Of a stretch of 64,000 bases of DNA, positions 26,929 to 35,934 are shown one piece after another. Origin of the DNA: Brevibacterium renqingii (lineage in GTDB: Bacteria > Actinomycetota > Actinomycetes > Actinomycetales > Brevibacteriaceae); NCBI RefSeq assembly GCF_017808105.1, contig NZ_JADBHF010000003.1, forward strand, positions 124,001 to 188,000, in the 5' to 3' direction. Each line of letters begins with the position of its first letter. The first letter of the stretch is position 1. A program made the position numbers and the translations under genes. Under the pieces are notes generated by a model. That model did no database searches, was not told the origin of the DNA, and saw only the letters and a list, made by a program, of their open reading frames with translations.

Positions 26929-28044
26929 TCACTTCGCGCGGGCGTGATCGACCAGGGCGATGGAGATGAGCTCGCTGATGAGCTCGGAGTACTCGAGTCC
27001 GGACTGCGCCCACATGAACGGATACGCCGAGGTGGGGGTGAACCCGGGCAGGGTGTTGAGTTCGTTGATGAGCACCTCGCCGGTGTCCGTGACGAAGGTG
27101 TCGACGCGGGCCAGGCCGGTGCAGTCGAAGAGGCGGAACACCGAGGCGGCCAGTTCCTGAACGCGTGCCGTCGTCGCCTCGTCGAGGACGGCCGGGCACG
27201 TCACCTCGGCGTCGGCCAGGTCGAGGTACTTGGCATCGAAGTCGTAGAACGCGTGGTCGCCGCTGACGCTGATCTCCCCCGGTGAGGACGTGCGCAGCGT
27301 GGCGTCGTACAGCGATCCGAGTACGGCGCATTCGACCTCACGGCCGATCACCTGCGGTTCGACGATGGCCTTGGAGTCGTGGGCGAAGGCCCCGGCCAGC
27401 GCCGCCTCGAGTTCGGCGGCCTCGGCGACCCGGCTCACACCCATCGAGGAACCGGCTCGGGCCGGCTTGACGAACACGGGCAGGCCGAGTTCGGCCACGC
27501 GGGATTCGACCGAGGCGCGGTCGGTCTCCCACATCGTCTCGGTGACGAGCTCCCAGGGGCAGGTCGGGATGCCGGCCTGGGCCATGAGGGACTTCGTATA
27601 GTGCTTGTCCATGCTCGCGGCCGAGGAGAAGACCCCGGAGCCGACGAATGCGGTGTCGCTGAGTTCGAACAGCCCCTGCACGGTCCCGTCCTCGCCGAAG
27701 CGACCGTGCAGGAGCGGGAAGTAGACGTCCACGGCACCGAGCTCCGTACAGGCGCCCTCGGCGTCCCGCTGCAGCAGCGGTGCCCCGTCGGCGGAGATCG
27801 GCGGGATCACCTCGGTGCCGTTGTCGGTGACCTCCGGCATGGCGTCCGGATCGAAGCGCATGCTCGCCCAGTCCTCGACGACCCGCCACACGCCGGTCTT
27901 CGTGATGCCGATCGGCAGGACGTCGAAGGCCTGCGCATCGATGGCGCCGATCACTCCGGCCGCGGTGACGCAGCTGACCGAATGCTCGCTCGAACGGCCG
28001 CCGAAGAGGACTGCGACGAGGGGCCGGTGATCGTTGTCTGCCAT
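26929..28044 (-). CDS. ddl: D-alanine--D-alanine ligase
   Basis: ATP-grasp enzyme supplying the D-Ala-D-Ala end of peptidoglycan stem peptides. N-terminal VLFGGRSSEHSVSC, central LPVFVKPARAGSSMGVSRV, and metal-binding C-terminus VLINELNTLPGFT. The ATG at 28042-28044 (MADNDHRPLVAVLFGG) is preferred to one 15 codons earlier because aaggaa lies just upstream. 371 residues. Confidence 0.96.
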   Translation of the reverse strand: MADNDHRPLVAVLFGGRSSEHSVSCVTAAGVIGAIDAQAFDVLPIGITKTGVWRVVEDWASMRFDPDAMPEVTDNGTEVIPPISADGAPLLQRDAEGACTELGAVDVYFPLLHGRFGEDGTVQGLFELSDTAFVGSGVFSSAASMDKHYTKSLMAQAGIPTCPWELVTETMWETDRASVESRVAELGLPVFVKPARAGSSMGVSRVAEAAELEAALAGAFAHDSKAIVEPQVIGREVECAVLGSLYDATLRTSSPGEISVSGDHAFYDFDAKYLDLADAEVTCPAVLDEATTARVQELAASVFRLFDCTGLARVDTFVTDTGEVLINELNTLPGFTPTSAYPFMWAQSGLEYSELISELISIALVDHARAK

Positions 28045-28136
28045 GCGTTTCCTTGCTGTGCGAAACTCCCGCGAACTGGGACCGGACACGGGGTGCGCAC
28101 CGCCTGAAGCGTGTGCGCGGACGGAAGAACTCTAGC

Positions 28137-28670
28137 TCACTCGGCCTCGTAGGTGCACTCCAGCCACGCCCGTCCGATGCCCTTGAAGAACATGTTGAAG
28201 CCGGCGAAGGCGGGTGAGGCGGATTCGTCGACGCCCAGGGGCTCGGCGAGGGCCGTGACGATGAAGAAGTAGCGGTGCGGGCCATGGCCGGCCGGTGGGG
28301 CGGCACCGACGAAGCGGGGTTCGCCGGCATCGTTGCGCAGGGTCACGGCACCGGACGGCAGCAGGTCGGCCGCCGGGTCCCCGGCGTTGGCCTCAAGGCT
28401 CGTGGTCGAGGCGTCGAGGTCGGTGACGACCCAATGCCAGAAACCCGATCCTGTCGGGGCATCGGGGTCATAGCAGGTCACCGCGAAGGCCTTGGTCTCG
28501 GCCGGGAAGCCCGACCAGCTCAGCTGCGGCGACTTGTCCTCGCCCCCGTCGATGCCCATGGCACCCGAGAGCTGGGGGCCGCTGAGCACGCCGCCGTCCT
28601 CGATGTCGGTGCTGGTCAGGGTGAAGGTCGGAAGTTCGGGAAGGTTGAAGAACGGTGAGTTGGCGCTCAT
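28137..28670 (-). CDS. PEBP-family protein (YbhB/YbcL type)
   Basis: 177 residues with the phosphatidylethanolamine-binding fold marks: CYDPDAPTGSGFWHWVV (the DPD-x-H region of the ligand pocket) and GHGPHRYFFIVTAL. Bacterial members have no settled function. It sits between gpsA and ddl, 9 bases after gpsA, where mycobacteria do not carry it, so it looks like an insertion in the core order. Confidence 0.9.
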   Translation of the reverse strand: MSANSPFFNLPELPTFTLTSTDIEDGGVLSGPQLSGAMGIDGGEDKSPQLSWSGFPAETKAFAVTCYDPDAPTGSGFWHWVVTDLDASTTSLEANAGDPAADLLPSGAVTLRNDAGEPRFVGAAPPAGHGPHRYFFIVTALAEPLGVDESASPAFAGFNMFFKGIGRAWLECTYEAE

Positions 28671-28679
28671 GGATGCTCC

Positions 28680-29693
28680 TTAAGCCGGTGGCCCTTCGTG
28701 CTTACGCTTCCGAGACAACAGCAATCCGGCGAGTTCGTCAACCCGCAGCCGACCGGAGAGCACCGCGCACACCGCTTCCGTGATCGGCAGATCGACACCG
28801 AAGCGGCGGCCGAGGGCGAGGACCGCCGGGGCCGATTTCACGCCCTCTGCCGTCTGCGAGGTGTGGGCGATGACGTCCTCGAGGCTCATGCCCTCACCGA
28901 GGTGGCGCCCGAAGGTGCGATTGCGCGAGAGCGGGGAGGCACAGGTGGCGACGAGATCGCCGAGCCCGGCGAGTCCCGACAGAGTGTGCGCCTCGGCTCC
29001 CATCGCCGCGGCCAGGCGGGAGGTCTCGGCCAATCCCCGGGTGATGATCGAGGCCTTCGAGTTGTCACCGAGCTTCTGTCCGTCGGCGATGCCCACGGAC
29101 AGCGCGATGATGTTCTTGATCGCTCCGCCGACCTCGACCCCGACGACGTCGGTGTTCGTATACGGGCGGAAGTAGCCGTTCGCACTGATCTCGGCGACCG
29201 CCTCGGCGGTGCTGATGTCGGAGGAGGCGACGACGGTGGCGGTGGGCTGCCGGTCGGCGATCTCGCGAGCCAGGTTCGGGCCGGAGACGACGGCGATCTG
29301 TCCCTCGGGGACCTCGGCGACCTCGGCGATGACCTCGGACATGCGTTTGCCGGTGTCGACCTCGATGCCCTTCATCAGGCTCACGAGTCTGACCCCGGGG
29401 CGCAGGTGCGGCTTCCATCTCGAGAGATTCTCACGCAGAGTCTGCGCGGGCACGGCCAGCACGATCACCTCGGCGTCGGTCACGGCGGCGATGTCGTCGT
29501 CGGTGGCGCTCAGACCCTCGGGCAGGACGCGCTCACCGAGGTAGCGCTCATTGGTGTGTGAGGAGTTGATCTCCGCGGCGACCTCGGGTCGGCGGGCCCA
29601 GAGGATGACGGGGAACCCGGCGTCGGCGATGACGGCGGCGTAGGTCGTCCCCCACGAACCGGCGCCGAGGACTGCGATCCTGTCCACACTCAT
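28680..29693 (-). CDS. gpsA: Glycerol-3-phosphate dehydrogenase [NAD(P)+]
   Basis: Makes sn-glycerol-3-phosphate for phospholipid synthesis. Rossmann motif VLGAGSWGTTYA at about 8-19; VVSGPNLAREIA; substrate Lys in GGAIKNIIALSVGIADG; and NSKASIITRGLAE. 337 residues. Its ATG overlaps the plsC stop by 4 bases, which couples acceptor supply and acylation. Confidence 0.96.
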   Translation of the reverse strand: MSVDRIAVLGAGSWGTTYAAVIADAGFPVILWARRPEVAAEINSSHTNERYLGERVLPEGLSATDDDIAAVTDAEVIVLAVPAQTLRENLSRWKPHLRPGVRLVSLMKGIEVDTGKRMSEVIAEVAEVPEGQIAVVSGPNLAREIADRQPTATVVASSDISTAEAVAEISANGYFRPYTNTDVVGVEVGGAIKNIIALSVGIADGQKLGDNSKASIITRGLAETSRLAAAMGAEAHTLSGLAGLGDLVATCASPLSRNRTFGRHLGEGMSLEDVIAHTSQTAEGVKSAPAVLALGRRFGVDLPITEAVCAVLSGRLRVDELAGLLLSRKRKHEGPPA

Positions 29694-30463
29694 TCACCCG
29701 TCTCCTTCTGTTCGAAACGCTGCGGCAGCTCACGGCCGGAGAGGTCGGCGACCATCGCGGCGATCGTGCTCTTCAGCCTTTGGGACAGCTCTCCCATGGT
29801 CGCCCTCTCCTCCCGGTGGGCCCAGAGGTCGGAGTAGTCGACCGGGGGTCCGAAGACCACGGTCGAATCGTGGCTCCACGGTCGGAAGCGCAGGCGCTTC
29901 TGCCCCCGCGGAAAGATCGTGTTCAGGCCCCAGTGGGCGGCGGGGATGATCGGAGCCCCGGTCTCCAGGGCCAACCGCGCGGTGCCGGTCTTGAAATGCT
30001 GGGGCCACAGCTCCGGGTCCTTCGTCAGAGTGCCCTCGGGGTAGATGACGACGGTCTGCCCCTTGGCCAGGGCCTGTTTCGCATAGGCCAGGGAGTCCCC
30101 GGCCTGCGCCGAGGCACGCAGCACGGGGATCTGTCCGATGCGTTTGAGGATGACGCCGAGAGCCCCTGAGAACAGGGTGGACTTCGCGAGGAAGTGCGGC
30201 ATCCGCCCGTTGCGCTTGAGTGCCAGGCCCACGAGGATCGGATCGAGGTGGTTCGCGTGGTAGGCCGCGACGATGATCCCGGTGCCCTGCGGCGGGAGAT
30301 GCTCGAGGCCGCGGACGGTCATCTTCGTGGCCGTGCGCATGAGCCCATAGGCCGCTGTCGCCGCGACCGTGCCCGCCCGGTTCTGCGAACGCACCGAGGC
30401 GGGATCGAAGGCGACCAGGGGTTTCGACTCGGAGCCTGCCCCGGGTGAGGGTACGGCCCTCAT
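29690..30463 (-). CDS. plsC: 1-acyl-sn-glycerol-3-phosphate acyltransferase family protein
   Basis: Acylates lysophosphatidic acid or a related acceptor. HANHLD at 69-74 (catalytic HX4D) and YPEGTLTKD further on. The ATG at 30461-30463 overlaps the murA stop, which fixes the start of a 257-residue protein. The first 40 residues are not conserved in a way I can recognise. Operon murA-plsC-gpsA. Confidence 0.9.
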   Translation of the reverse strand: MRAVPSPGAGSESKPLVAFDPASVRSQNRAGTVAATAAYGLMRTATKMTVRGLEHLPPQGTGIIVAAYHANHLDPILVGLALKRNGRMPHFLAKSTLFSGALGVILKRIGQIPVLRASAQAGDSLAYAKQALAKGQTVVIYPEGTLTKDPELWPQHFKTGTARLALETGAPIIPAAHWGLNTIFPRGQKRLRFRPWSHDSTVVFGPPVDYSDLWAHREERATMGELSQRLKSTIAAMVADLSGRELPQRFEQKETGE

Positions 30464-31776
30464 GCGGTCACCTCGGCGCCGAGACCGACGAGCTTGTCGA
30501 GGAAGTTCTCGTAGCCGCGGTTGATCAGCTCGATGCCGTGGACTTCGCTCGTGCCCTGCGCGGCCAGCGCCGCGATCAGGTGGCTGAAGCCGCCGCGCAG
30601 GTCCGGCACGTCGATGCGGGTGCCCTTGAGCGCAGTCGGCCCGGACACCACGGCCGAGTGCAGGTAGTTGCGGCGTCCGAAGCGGCAGGGGGTGCCGCCC
30701 AGGCATTCGCGGTAGAGCTGGATCTTCGCCCCCATGGAGCGCAGCGCATCGGTGAAGCCGAAGCGGTTCTCGTAGACGGTCTCGTGGATGATCGACAGCC
30801 CCTCGGCCTGGGTCATCGCCACCACCAGCGGCTGCTGCCAGTCGGTCATGAAGCCCGGGTGGACATCGGTCTCGAGGGCGAAGGACTTGAGCTTGCCCCC
30901 GGGGTGGCGGAAGCGGATGCCGGATTCCTGGACGTCGAACTCGCCGCCGATCTTGCGGAAGATGTTGAGGAAGGTGATGAGTTCGGGCTGGCTGGCGCCG
31001 GCGACGAAGATGTCTCCGCCGGTGGCCAGCGCCGCCGAGGCCCAGGAGGCGGTCTCATTGCGATCGGGCAGAGCCCGGTGGATGAAGCCGCGCAGGGTGT
31101 CCACACCCTCGATGCGGACCACGCGGTCGGTGTCGACGGTGATGATCGCGCCCATCTTCTGCAGCAGCGCGATGAGATCCATGATCTCGGGTTCGATGGC
31201 CGCATTGCGCAGCTCGGTCACGCCCTCGGCGCGTACGGCTGTCAGCAGCACCTGTTCGGTGGCTCCGACCGAAGGATAGGGCAGTTCCACCTTCGTGCCC
31301 TGCAGGCGGCTGGTGGCCTTGAGCATGATGCCGCCGGGAGTCTTGTCGACCTCGGCACCGAACTGGCGGAGCACATCGAGATGGAAATTGATGGGGCGAT
31401 CCCCGATGTGGCAGCCGCCGAGGTCGGGGATGAAGGCCTGCCCGAGACTGTGCAGCAGCGGCCCGCAGAACAGGATCGGGATGCGCGAGGACCCGGCGTG
31501 GGCGTCGATGTCGACGATCGATCCCTGTGCGACATCGGCAGGATCGAGATGGAGTTCTCCATCGGGCTGGTCCCCGTCGGGGGCGGAGCTGACCCGCACA
31601 CCGTGGAGTTCGAGCAGTCCGGTGACGATCTCGACGTCGCGGATCTTGGGGACGCCCCGGAGCACGGACGGGGTCTCTCCCAGCAGAGAGGCGACCATCG
31701 CCTTGGGCACCAGGTTCTTGGCGCCGCGGACTCGGACGGTGCCGTCCAGCGGGTTTCCCCCACGTACTTCGAGCAT
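30460..31776 (-). CDS. murA: UDP-N-acetylglucosamine 1-carboxyvinyltransferase
   Basis: First committed step of peptidoglycan synthesis: transfers enolpyruvate from PEP. RGAKNL (Lys20, Asn21) and the catalytic loop GGCHIGDRPINFH with Cys122. Cys is kept here, unlike the Asp found in mycobacteria, so fosfomycin sensitivity at the target is possible. 438 residues. First gene of murA-plsC-gpsA-PEBP-ddl. Confidence 0.95.
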   Translation of the reverse strand: MLEVRGGNPLDGTVRVRGAKNLVPKAMVASLLGETPSVLRGVPKIRDVEIVTGLLELHGVRVSSAPDGDQPDGELHLDPADVAQGSIVDIDAHAGSSRIPILFCGPLLHSLGQAFIPDLGGCHIGDRPINFHLDVLRQFGAEVDKTPGGIMLKATSRLQGTKVELPYPSVGATEQVLLTAVRAEGVTELRNAAIEPEIMDLIALLQKMGAIITVDTDRVVRIEGVDTLRGFIHRALPDRNETASWASAALATGGDIFVAGASQPELITFLNIFRKIGGEFDVQESGIRFRHPGGKLKSFALETDVHPGFMTDWQQPLVVAMTQAEGLSIIHETVYENRFGFTDALRSMGAKIQLYRECLGGTPCRFGRRNYLHSAVVSGPTALKGTRIDVPDLRGGFSHLIAALAAQGTSEVHGIELINRGYENFLDKLVGLGAEVTA

Positions 31777-31802
31777 GTTCCTCCCTGACTCCGACGATCG
31801 GA

Positions 31803-31857
31803 TCCGGGCACTGCGATGCCCGGAGACGGTGTCCGAACGGCGGTCCGGGCACCGTCT
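31803..31857 (-). promoter_or_regulatory. Two stem-loops in the murA leader
   Basis: tccgggca/tgcccgga (31803-31810, 31817-31824) and agacggtg/caccgtct (31824-31831, 31850-31857) lie 27-80 bases upstream of the murA ATG. Farther upstream, around 31860-31870, TAGTCT could be a -10 box. Confidence 0.45.
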
Positions 31858-31877
31858 AAGACTATCGCAGAAGGTCG

Positions 31878-31909
31878 GCTCCCACCGATTCGACGGGGTC
31901 AGTGGGAGC
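31878..31909 (-). terminator. Possible terminator of leuCD
   Basis: gctcccac (31878-31885) pairs with gtgggagc (31902-31909), 16-base loop, 48 bases beyond the leuD stop. No T-tract. Confidence 0.4.
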
Positions 31910-31956
31910 AGCCCCGGGCAGGGCCGTTCCGTGTCCCGGAGCCGCCTCGGAGGGTC

Positions 31957-32556
31957 TCAGACCTTCGCCGGCAGGGTCTTCGGCTTGAAGCCGAAGCGCG
32001 AGGACTCGTAGGTGACGATCTCATCCTCCTTGGCCAGGGTGAGACTGATGTCGTCGTGGCCTTCGAGCAGGCGCCAGCGCGTGTAGTCGTCGATCTGGAA
32101 GGGCACGGTGACCGTATCGCAGGTCACGGTCTTCTCGTTCAGATCGACGGTGATCGAGGTGCCGGGATGGTTCTCGAGGATCTTCCAGATCAGCTCGATG
32201 TCGTCTTGGCTCAGCTGCGCGGCCAGCAGCCCCTCCTTGCCGGAGTTGCCGCGGAAGATGTCGCCGAAGCGCGAGGACAGCACGACGCGGAAGCCGAAGT
32301 CCTTGAGCGCCCAGACGGCATGCTCACGCGAGGACCCCGTGCCGAAGTCCGGTCCGGCCACGAGCACGGAGCCGGCTGAGTAGTCGGGGTCGTTGAGCAC
32401 GAAGTCGTCATTGGACCGCCACCGGTAGAAGAGCGCGTCTTCGAAGCCGGTGCGAGTGACCCGCTTGAGGAACTTCGCGGGGATGATCTGGTCGGTGTCG
32501 ATATTGGAGCGGCGCAGAGGAACGCCGACGCCGGTGTGGGTGCTGAAAGCTTCCAT
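31957..32556 (-). CDS. leuD: 3-isopropylmalate dehydratase small subunit
   Basis: Swivel-domain partner of LeuC in leucine synthesis. [22 protein letters not shown], then [17 protein letters not shown] with substrate-contacting residues, and [12 protein letters not shown]. 199 residues, family length. It starts 16 bases after the leuC stop. Confidence 0.96.
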   Translation of the reverse strand: MEAFSTHTGVGVPLRRSNIDTDQIIPAKFLKRVTRTGFEDALFYRWRSNDDFVLNDPDYSAGSVLVAGPDFGTGSSREHAVWALKDFGFRVVLSSRFGDIFRGNSGKEGLLAAQLSQDDIELIWKILENHPGTSITVDLNEKTVTCDTVTVPFQIDDYTRWRLLEGHDDISLTLAKEDEIVTYESSRFGFKPKTLPAKV

Positions 32557-32572
32557 GGCTCGTCCTCCTGGT

Positions 32573-34057
32573 TCAGTCGTTCGCCGAGACGGGTGTCAGA
32601 TTGAGGCTGAGACGCTCGTCGGCCCATTCCACGGGTTCGGCATCCCGCGGCAGATCGGCGACGTCGCCGGGTGAGGACAGGGTTCCTCGCACCGCGGTGG
32701 CCGCGGCCACGAGCGGGGAGACGAGGTGGGTGCGTCCGCCCTTGCCCTGACGGCCCTCGAAGTTGCGGTTCGAGGTCGAGGCGCAGCGTTCGCCTTCGGC
32801 CAGCTGGTCGGGGTTCATGCCCAGGCACATCGAGCAGCCGGCGAAGCGCCATTCGCCGCCGAAGTCCTTGAAGATCCGGTCGAGGCCCTCGTCCTCGGCC
32901 TGGAGGCGGACCTTCGCGGATCCGGGGACGACCATGAAGCGGACGTTCTCGGCTTTCCTCCGACCGCGGATCACCTCGGCGGCGGCTCGCAGATCCTCGA
33001 TGCGCGAGTTCGTGCACGAGCCGAGGAAGACGGTGTCGACGGCGATCTCCCGCAGCGGAGTGCCCGGGGTCAGCCCCATGTAGGCCAGAGCGTTGGCCGC
33101 TGCGGTCTTGTCGTTCTCGTCGGTGAAGTCGTCGGGGCTGGGCACCGAGGCCGACAGCGGCAGACCCTGTCCGGGGTTCGTGCCCCAGGTGACGAAGGGT
33201 TCGATGTCGGCGGCCTCGAGGACCACCTCGGCGTCGAATTCGGCACCCTCGTCGGTGTAGAGGGTCTTCCAGTACTCGACTGCGGCATCCCAGTCCGCGC
33301 CCTCCGGAGCGTGCGGGCGGCCCTTGACGTAGTCGAAGGTCGTCTCGTCAGGGGCGACCATGCCCGCTCGGGCGCCGGCCTCGATCGACATATTGCAGAT
33401 CGTCATGCGTGCCTCCATGGACAGCTGACGGATCGCCGAGCCGCGGTATTCGAGGACGTAGCCCTGTCCGCCGCCGGTGCCGATCTTCGCGATGATGGCG
33501 AGGATGATGTCCTTCGCGCTCGAACCCTCGGGCAGGTCGCCGTCGACGGTGATCGACATCGTCTTGAAGGGCTTGAGGCTGAGTGTCTGAGTGGCGAGCA
33601 CGTGCTCGACCTCGGAGGTGCCGATGCCCAGAGCGAGAGCTCCGAAGGCCCCGTGGGTGGAGGTGTGCGAGTCGCCGCAGACGACGGTCATGCCCGGCTG
33701 GGTCAGTCCCAGCTGCGGTCCCACGACGTGGACGATGCCCTGATCGGCGTCGCCGAGGCTGTGCAGTCGGACCCCGAATTCCTCGGTGTTCCTGCGCAGC
33801 GTGTCGATCTGCGTGCGCGAAGTGGGCTCGGCGATCGGCTTGTCGATGTCCCAGGTCGGGGTGTTGTGGTCCTCGGTGGCGATGGTGAGGTCGGGGCGGC
33901 GCACGGGGCGCCCGGCGAGTCGGAGCCCGTCGAAGGCCTGCGGGCTCGTGACCTCGTGGACGAGGTGGAGGTCGATGTAGATGAGGTCCGGCGCACCGTC
34001 TTCACCTCGTGAGACGACGTGATCGGCCCAGACCTTCTCGGCCAATGTGCGTGGCAT
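32573..34057 (-). CDS. leuC: 3-isopropylmalate dehydratase large subunit
   Basis: Aconitase-type isomerase with a [4Fe-4S] cluster. [22 protein letters not shown] is the family signature. Cluster cysteines lie in [12 protein letters not shown] and [11 protein letters not shown]. The ATG at 34055-34057 ([10 protein letters not shown]) has ggaggaac directly upstream, so the longer frame is not used. 494 residues. Divergent from ndgR, its likely regulator. Confidence 0.97.
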   Translation of the reverse strand: MPRTLAEKVWADHVVSRGEDGAPDLIYIDLHLVHEVTSPQAFDGLRLAGRPVRRPDLTIATEDHNTPTWDIDKPIAEPTSRTQIDTLRRNTEEFGVRLHSLGDADQGIVHVVGPQLGLTQPGMTVVCGDSHTSTHGAFGALALGIGTSEVEHVLATQTLSLKPFKTMSITVDGDLPEGSSAKDIILAIIAKIGTGGGQGYVLEYRGSAIRQLSMEARMTICNMSIEAGARAGMVAPDETTFDYVKGRPHAPEGADWDAAVEYWKTLYTDEGAEFDAEVVLEAADIEPFVTWGTNPGQGLPLSASVPSPDDFTDENDKTAAANALAYMGLTPGTPLREIAVDTVFLGSCTNSRIEDLRAAAEVIRGRRKAENVRFMVVPGSAKVRLQAEDEGLDRIFKDFGGEWRFAGCSMCLGMNPDQLAEGERCASTSNRNFEGRQGKGGRTHLVSPLVAAATAVRGTLSSPGDVADLPRDAEPVEWADERLSLNLTPVSAND

Positions 34058-34071
34058 GGTTCCTCCCGCCG

Positions 34072-34090
34072 GTGCGGGGATTCCCCGCAC
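34072..34090 (-). promoter_or_regulatory. Hairpin just upstream of the leuC ribosome site
   Basis: gtgcgggg, loop att, ccccgcac: a perfect 8-bp stem ending 14 bases before the ATG. It could affect leuC translation. No leucine-rich leader peptide was found. Confidence 0.45.
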
Positions 34091-34232
34091 CCGATGTAGA
34101 CCTGACGCCCGAGGTTCGGTGCGTCCGTGAACTGCTTTGTGCGCACTGGAGTGAGTGCGTAGTCAGAATCTACTCGGCCGTATCGCATTGCGAACTTGCA
34201 TCTCGCCCACTGAGACGCGCACAATGGTGTCT

Positions 34233-34949
34233 ATGACAAGCAATGGTAGCGGCGTCGGGGTCATCGACAAGGCCGCAATGGTTCTCTCCGCGCTTGAGGC
34301 CGGACCCGCCTCTCTCGCCGAACTGGTGACGCTGACCGGACTGGCACGCCCCACTGCCCACCGCCTGGCTGTCGCCCTCGAATTCCATCGTATCGTCGGG
34401 CGAGACCTCCAGGGCCGCTTCGTCCTGGGGCCGCGCCTGGCCGAGCTGTCCTCGGCCGCCGGCGAAGACCGCCTGCTCGCCGCCGCCGGACCCGTGCTCG
34501 GGCAGCTGCGCGACCAGACGGGCGAGTCCGCGCAGCTCTTCCGCCGCCAGGGCGATCTGCGCCTGTGCGTGGCCGCGGCCGAACGGCCCGTGGGCCTGCG
34601 CGACTCCGTTCCCATCGGGGCGACCCTGTCCATGCGCGCCGGCTCGGCCGCTCAGGTGCTGCTGGCCTGGGAGGAGCCCGACCGTCTGCACACGGGTCTG
34701 CGGGGTGCACGCTTCTCCGCGACCATGCTCTCCGGCGTCCGCCGCCGAGGCTGGGCCCAGTCGATCGCCGAACGCGAGCGCGGAGTCGCCTCGGTCTCGG
34801 CGCCCGTGCGCGGGCCGAGCAATCGCGTGGTGGCGGCCGTCTCGATCTCCGGACCGGTCGACCGACTCACCCGGCAGCCGGGACGTCTGCACGCGAAGTC
34901 CGTCATCGACGCCGCCAGGACGCTGACGGAAGCGCTCGTGCGCGGCTGA
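34233..34949 (+). CDS. ndgR: IclR-family regulator NdgR
   Basis: 238 residues. N-terminal winged helix (GVIDKAAMVLSALEAGPASLAELVTLTGLARPTAHRLAVAL) and a short IclR effector domain with SVPIGATLSMRAGSAAQVLLAW. NdgR homologues are encoded divergently from leuCD in actinobacteria and regulate leucine and other amino-acid genes. Start: CACAAT lies 7 bases before the ATG at 34233, matching a leaderless message; the ATG at 34224 is the alternative. Confidence 0.9.
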   Translation: MTSNGSGVGVIDKAAMVLSALEAGPASLAELVTLTGLARPTAHRLAVALEFHRIVGRDLQGRFVLGPRLAELSSAAGEDRLLAAAGPVLGQLRDQTGESAQLFRRQGDLRLCVAAAERPVGLRDSVPIGATLSMRAGSAAQVLLAWEEPDRLHTGLRGARFSATMLSGVRRRGWAQSIAERERGVASVSAPVRGPSNRVVAAVSISGPVDRLTRQPGRLHAKSVIDAARTLTEALVRG

Positions 34950-34970
34950 GCTCCGGCACATCACGGCCGC

Positions 34971-35011
34971 GACCGCGGGCGGCGGGGACCTCTTCCCCGC
35001 CGCCCGCGGTC
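34971..35011 (+). terminator. Perfect 18-bp stem hairpin after ndgR
   Basis: 34971-34988 and 34994-35011 are exact complements, 5-base loop. It begins 21 bases beyond the ndgR stop. No T-tract follows; instead the -10 box of the next gene starts 2 bases later. Confidence 0.8.
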
Positions 35012-35013
35012 TG

Positions 35014-35019
35014 TACTAT
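35014..35019 (+). promoter_or_regulatory. -10 box of the leaderless deoR-type gene
   Basis: TACTAT, 6 bases before the ATG at 35026. The region where a -35 would lie falls inside the right arm of the ndgR hairpin. Confidence 0.65.
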
Positions 35020-35025
35020 GGCCCC

Positions 35026-35784
35026 ATGATCGCCGCCCAAAGACGCAATATCATCCTCGACACGATCGAGAGAGACGGCGCCGTCTCCATCACCGCCCTG
35101 ACCGAGGAGCTCGACACCTCGGCAGTGACGATTCGGCGCGATCTCGACCAGCTCGCCGATGAGGGCCGCCTCGTGCGCACCCACGGCGGTGCCGTGCTGG
35201 CCTCGAGCGCTCGCGAATCGAGCTATGCGGAGAAGCTCGAACAGGCCCTGGCCGAGAAGACCGCGATCGCCCGCGCTGCGGCCACACGTGTGCGCAACGG
35301 CGATGTCGTGGCACTCGGGCCGGGCACGACGACCGAACTGCTGGCCAAGGAGCTCGTCACCCGCTCGGGCCTGAGAGTGGTCACGAACTCCCTCCTCGTC
35401 GCCGAGGCCATGGTCTCCTCCCCCGAGAACGAGGTCATCGTCGTCGGGGGCATCCTCAGGCACTCCATCCGCGCCTTCGTCGGCGGCGGCACCGTCTCCC
35501 AGCTCCTCGGACTGCGCGCCGACACCGTGTTCCTGTCGGGGAATGGGCTGGCCGCGGACTTCGGCCTGTCGACTCCGGCCTTCCCCGTGGCCGATACGGA
35601 CCGCGCCATGGCCGCCGGCGCCGATCGGGTCATCGCCGTCGTCGACCACACGAAGGTCGGTCACCGCTCGTCCGTGCTCACGGTCCCGATCGAAGAGATC
35701 CAGCACCTGATCACGGACTCGAAGAGCGAGAAGAAGGAGCTCGAGGCCCTGCGCGAGGCGGGAGTCGAGGTCGAAGCCGTCTGA
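35026..35784 (+). CDS. DeoR/GlpR-family sugar regulator
   Basis: 252 residues. N-terminal helix-turn-helix SAVTIRRDLDQLADEGRLVRTHGGA (about 31-56), then a sugar-phosphate sensing domain with VALGPGTTTELLAKEL, VVTNSLLVAEAM and GADRVIAVVDHTKVG. Its position upstream of a sugar-type symporter and the galKT genes makes it the likely galactose-locus repressor, responding to a phosphorylated sugar; this is inference. Confidence 0.9.
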   Translation: MIAAQRRNIILDTIERDGAVSITALTEELDTSAVTIRRDLDQLADEGRLVRTHGGAVLASSARESSYAEKLEQALAEKTAIARAAATRVRNGDVVALGPGTTTELLAKELVTRSGLRVVTNSLLVAEAMVSSPENEVIVVGGILRHSIRAFVGGGTVSQLLGLRADTVFLSGNGLAADFGLSTPAFPVADTDRAMAAGADRVIAVVDHTKVGHRSSVLTVPIEEIQHLITDSKSEKKELEALREAGVEVEAV

Positions 35785-35822
35785 GCCTCGGGCGATCCGG
35801 CCTCACCGGAGAATCGCGAAAC

Positions 35823-35877
35823 GATCAAAACTTTTCATATTCGCTCACTGGCGATCAGACGCTCAGTCCTCTAAAGT
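35823..35877 (+). promoter_or_regulatory. Candidate promoter and operator of the symporter gene
   Basis: GATCA occurs at 35823-35827 and 35853-35857, 30 bases apart, and TAAAGT at 35872-35877 is a possible -10. The first site, cgatcaaaacttttc, resembles the galT upstream sites. Confidence 0.45.
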
Positions 35878-35934
35878 GTCGCTTTGAGGTGGCTCACACC
35901 ACAAGGGCCATTCACCGAAGCTGTTGGAGGAACT

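Noticed and set aside
34058..34232. T-box or leucine leader peptide upstream of leuC
   Set aside because: No run of Leu codons and no T-box sequence; only a short hairpin near the ribosome site.
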